A DNA stretch of 64,000 bases. Source: Strongylocentrotus droebachiensis. Lineage: Eukaryota; Echinodermata; Echinoidea; Camarodonta; Strongylocentrotidae. Below the pieces are notes generated by a model that was given only the letters and a program-made list of their open reading frames with translations, was not told the DNA's origin and made no database searches. This document shows positions 61,326-64,000 of the stretch, piece after piece. The stretch spans positions 487,001 through 551,000 of the forward strand of contig JAVYIG010000416.1 in the NCBI GenBank assembly GCA_035222895.1, in the 5' to 3' direction. Each line of letters opens with the position of its first letter. Position 1 is the first letter of the stretch. The translations under genes and the position numbers were made by a program.

Positions 61326-61857
61326 CACAACTACTTATCCCTTTATACAATAATTTTATCCAAGAGCAAAATGAATCTCCAAAACCGAACAATTTCAATA
61401 TTTGAAATAAATATCTATGAGATACAGAGTCGAAAGCTTTCTCAAAATCCACTGCACACAAAAACCCTTTCCCTTGTTCCCCATAATGCATAGAATAAAA
61501 TAACATGTCATCTATCAATCGTACAGCTTCCCCAATATTTCTTTCTTTTATATATCCAACTTGATCATGATGAATTATTTCATTTAAAACCTCTTTCATT
61601 CTTTTTGCTAGAACTTTAGATACAATTTTATAATCTACATTTAAAAGCGTGATGGGTCGATAATTTTTTATATGGAGAGTATCTTTCGCTTCCTTCTCAA
61701 TTATTGTAATAACCCCTTGTTTTTGAGATGCCGTTAATTCCCCCCTTTCGTATGTTTCATTCAATACTTCTACTGACAAATCACCCAAAGCTGGCAAAAA
61801 AGTAAAATAAAATTCAACTGTTAACCCATCATTTCCCGGGGTTTTATTCAATTTCAT
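60292..61857 (-). pseudogene. Accidental read-through frame joining L1/Tx1 RT to RTE endonuclease
   Basis: A continuous 521-codon frame. Codons from 61857 down to about 61326 are L1/Tx1 RT (KTPGNDGLTVEFYF, KNYRPITLLNVDYKIVSK, DFEKAFDSVSH motif A). Codons below 61325 are the truncated RTE endonuclease end and linker (NEIDFIL, SDHRMV, SPGPDNIHIDTIKEGG). The fusion is a by-product of the insertion keeping frame. The L1/Tx1 part has a TAA seven codons upstream of the first Met, so it is already broken from its endonuclease. After about 60405 the frame is shifted relative to the RTE RT. Confidence 0.8.
61326..61332. repeat. Target-site duplication, right copy
   Basis: CACAACT, pairing with 59030-59036. 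Confidence 0.85.
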
Positions 61858-62280
61858 TTCTTTTAAAACCCCTTAAACCCCTTCATCTTTAGTTAATTTA
61901 CCTTCACAGATTTCCCTATTGTCTTCATTTAACTTTGAAATATCATTAAAAAAGAAAGGGTCGTTTTGATTTATATCAGCCCTTAATGAATATAAATCTT
62001 TATAAAATAGTTTAATTTCCTTTAAAATTTCCTCCTTATCTCTATTAGTTTCCCCATTTTTATTTGTACACCTCCCTAATTACACTTTTCCTTTTATTCG
62101 ATTTTAACAACTGTTCAAAATATTGCGTATTGTTTTCTCCATTTTCAAACCAAGCTGCTCTTGATCTTATTTTATGCCCCGTCGAGAAAAATCATACAAT
62201 TTATTTAGTTTATCCCTTTTCTCCTCAATACAATCAACAATATATTTAGTGGGTCCCACTACCAGTTCGCCTTCTAAATC
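61858..62280 (-). pseudogene. L1/Tx1-like ORF2 linker, frameshifted
   Basis: Between endonuclease and RT the minus strand still reads as L1-type linker in pieces across frames (GPTKYIVDCIEEKRDKLNKL, then RSRAAWFENGENNTQYFEQL-like and LKEIKLFYKDLYS), with several stops and frameshifts. It shows this copy is decayed despite the intact-looking endonuclease. Confidence 0.65.
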
Positions 62281-63267
62281 CTAGATTTGTTTCTCTAACA
62301 GTTTTATTTCAACCCTCCTTGCTTTTGCCTTTTTCCGCGAGTATGTTATTATGAATTCTCTCATTTTCATCTTTAAAAAATCCCAAAATACTAATTTATT
62401 CAAAATCTGTAATGACCATTCAGCTTTTATTTCCTGTATTTCCTTATTCATCTCTTCAACAAAATCTTTATCCATACATAAACTACTGTTAAATTTCCAA
62501 TATGATTTCCCAAAAACAAACTTATCAACCAAATCATTAAATTCTAGCCTAACGCCAGAATGATCTGGCGTAATAGATGTCAAAATCTCACACGTACCCA
62601 CCGATTTTTCAACACTACAAGGTATAAACCAATAATCTAAACGGCTTTGCACAACCGGCCAATTTTGTCGAAAAGTAAATTGCTTTACATTCGGATTTTT
62701 TTTCCTCCATATATCTTCTAAATCGTATTTATTTAAAAATTCCTTAATCAGATCAATAACCCGAGATTTCACAGGTGCTTTTGACCCCACATAATCTAAT
62801 TTTCCATCCAATATACTATTGAAATCACCTCCTAATAAAACTAAATAGTCCCGATCACACTGATCAAAAATACTTTCATCTAACTTCTTCAAAAATTCAA
62901 TTTGTAAAGTTTCTTTATCTCTCGTTGGAAAATAAACATTAACCAATAGCATTTTAACCCTTTGTATTTCACCTTTAAAAATAATGTATCTCCCCTCTTC
63001 ATCTACTTTAATTATTTTTTCTTCAAAATCTAAATGATTAGAAAATAAAATAAGAACCCCTCTACTATGGTTTGACCCATGACTAAAAAACATTGGCCCT
63101 CCCCAATCTTGTTTCCACCGCTCTTCTATCTCTACTGTACTATATGTTTCTTGTAAGAAAATTATTCTATTCTTTTTAGTTTTGCACCATTCAAAAATAT
63201 TCCCTCTTTTTAACCTATCTCTAATTTCTCTAACATTTAATGTCATGAAAGATAATTTCACTGCCAT
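62281..63267 (-). pseudogene. L1/Tx1-like LINE APE endonuclease domain
   Basis: Uninterrupted 328-codon frame starting MAVKLSFMTLNVREIRDRLKR. All APE-type catalytic motifs are visible: LNV (Asn), FLQETY (Glu), LLVNVYFP, LLGGDFNSIL (Asp, Asn), QSRLDYWFIP (Asp) and TPDHSGVRLEF (Asp-His). It would nick target DNA for target-primed reverse transcription. The frame ends in a TAG before the linker, so a full ORF2 product is not made. The motif style (SRLDYW, DHSGV) fits the L1/Tx1 group. Confidence 0.8.
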
Positions 63268-64000
63268 GTTATTTTATGTGTAATTGTATCCAAAACCTTA
63301 CATCGATAAACTCCAAATAAACTTCCACATAATCTATTCCCACCGTGAGCAAATGTATAGAAAAAACTATCTGCAGCCAAACATACATGCATACTTATCG
63401 TCGAATTACATAAAAATGTAAGCAGAATCCACCCGTACCACACAACCCAACGCATTCATACACACAAGCATATTCACTACACACACACAACACCCCCACA
63501 CAAAACAACCCAAATCTGCTCTTCGGTATACGTAAACATCCGAGAGCAAGAGCCTCCCCCTTTCCCTGTCAATTTTACTAGACCAATGACAGAACTCCTC
63601 ATCTCAATTCTATATATATATTACAAAGAGCTTTTATCCTTAACAAATGCCTTTAATTGTATTACAGAACCCGCTCGTCATAACTAAGTTAAATGATTTT
63701 CCTAAAATGCATTACAGTGAATTGACCGGCCCGCGTACCTAATCACAATACGCACCTTCTAATTAAAAATAAAAACACGATCCCAATAAACCAAATTCCC
63801 CCAAACGACACCAGTTCGGCATCCCAATAAACTGTTCGTGCAAACCGAACCCATCATGCTATCATTTACCAAGTTCTATAATTTGCATAATATGCCTCAC
63901 CCATGAATGAATAGACCGGCTCACGCACCTGATCATTTTGTATGCACTCCCTAAAAAAACTCCTAAAGGGCGTTCCCGACAACTCGAAAGAACACCAAAC
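63268..64000. other. 5' flank of the LINE; no gene recognised
   Basis: Contains a CA-rich stretch (63455-63510) and AT-rich DNA. It may be the LINE's 5' untranslated or ORF1-ORF2 spacer region, but no ORF1 motif was seen. A 65-codon minus frame at 63258-63455 has no supporting features. Confidence 0.4.

Noticed and set aside
63258..63455. 65-codon minus frame as LINE ORF1 or a membrane peptide
   Set aside because: Too short, with no zinc-knuckle or RRM-like motif. It overlaps the start of the endonuclease frame.

Overview
The window is eukaryotic and looks like a marine invertebrate, most likely an echinoderm or a related deuterostome. The evidence is GT-AG introns, several LINE clades, and a 2A 'ribosome-skipping' motif spliced to a death domain; that combination is described from sea urchin immune genes. 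No species marker is visible, so the assignment is an inference. There are no bacterial operons, rRNA genes, CRISPR arrays or autonomous Helitron/DNA-transposase genes.

Positions 1-53004 hold almost nothing but one array of about 34 non-autonomous mobile elements, all head-to-tail in one orientation. Family A units (about 1.4-2.7 kb) start ACTAGAC plus a small hairpin plus AGGTGATACGT, and end in a (TAA)n-like tract and a hairpin whose right arm is ACGTATCACCT. Family B units (about 1.14 kb) have the same layout with unrelated sequence: a hairpin, then AGGTGGGCTG, and a 3' hairpin ending CAGCCCACCT. Two further start types (III and IV) are present. This layout resembles HINEs, the short Helentron/Helitron2-dependent elements. 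Unit bodies share CG-rich blocks, CRE/octamer motifs and, in the long A units and IV, a minus-strand tRNA-like sequence. Blocks of 1.2-3.7 kb are duplicated nearly identically within the array, with most joints in TAA-rich tracts. One A unit carries a CR1-like LINE endonuclease fragment (18525-19232).

Positions 53005-57200 are single-copy. Three plus-strand exons (54433-55233, 55864-56024, 56425-56690) join in frame. They encode an unrecognised polar N-terminal region, a 2A motif ending DVEQNPGP, and a death domain. The reading frame leaves exon 3 at a splice donor, so the 3' part of the gene (perhaps NACHT/LRR, as in NLRs) is not visible.

Positions 57200-63267 hold a minus-strand L1/Tx1-type LINE with a complete-looking endonuclease. 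It is split inside its reverse transcriptase by a 5'-truncated RTE-type LINE (59037-61325) flanked by a 7-bp target-site duplication. Positions 63268-64000 are the element's 5' flank or unassigned DNA.
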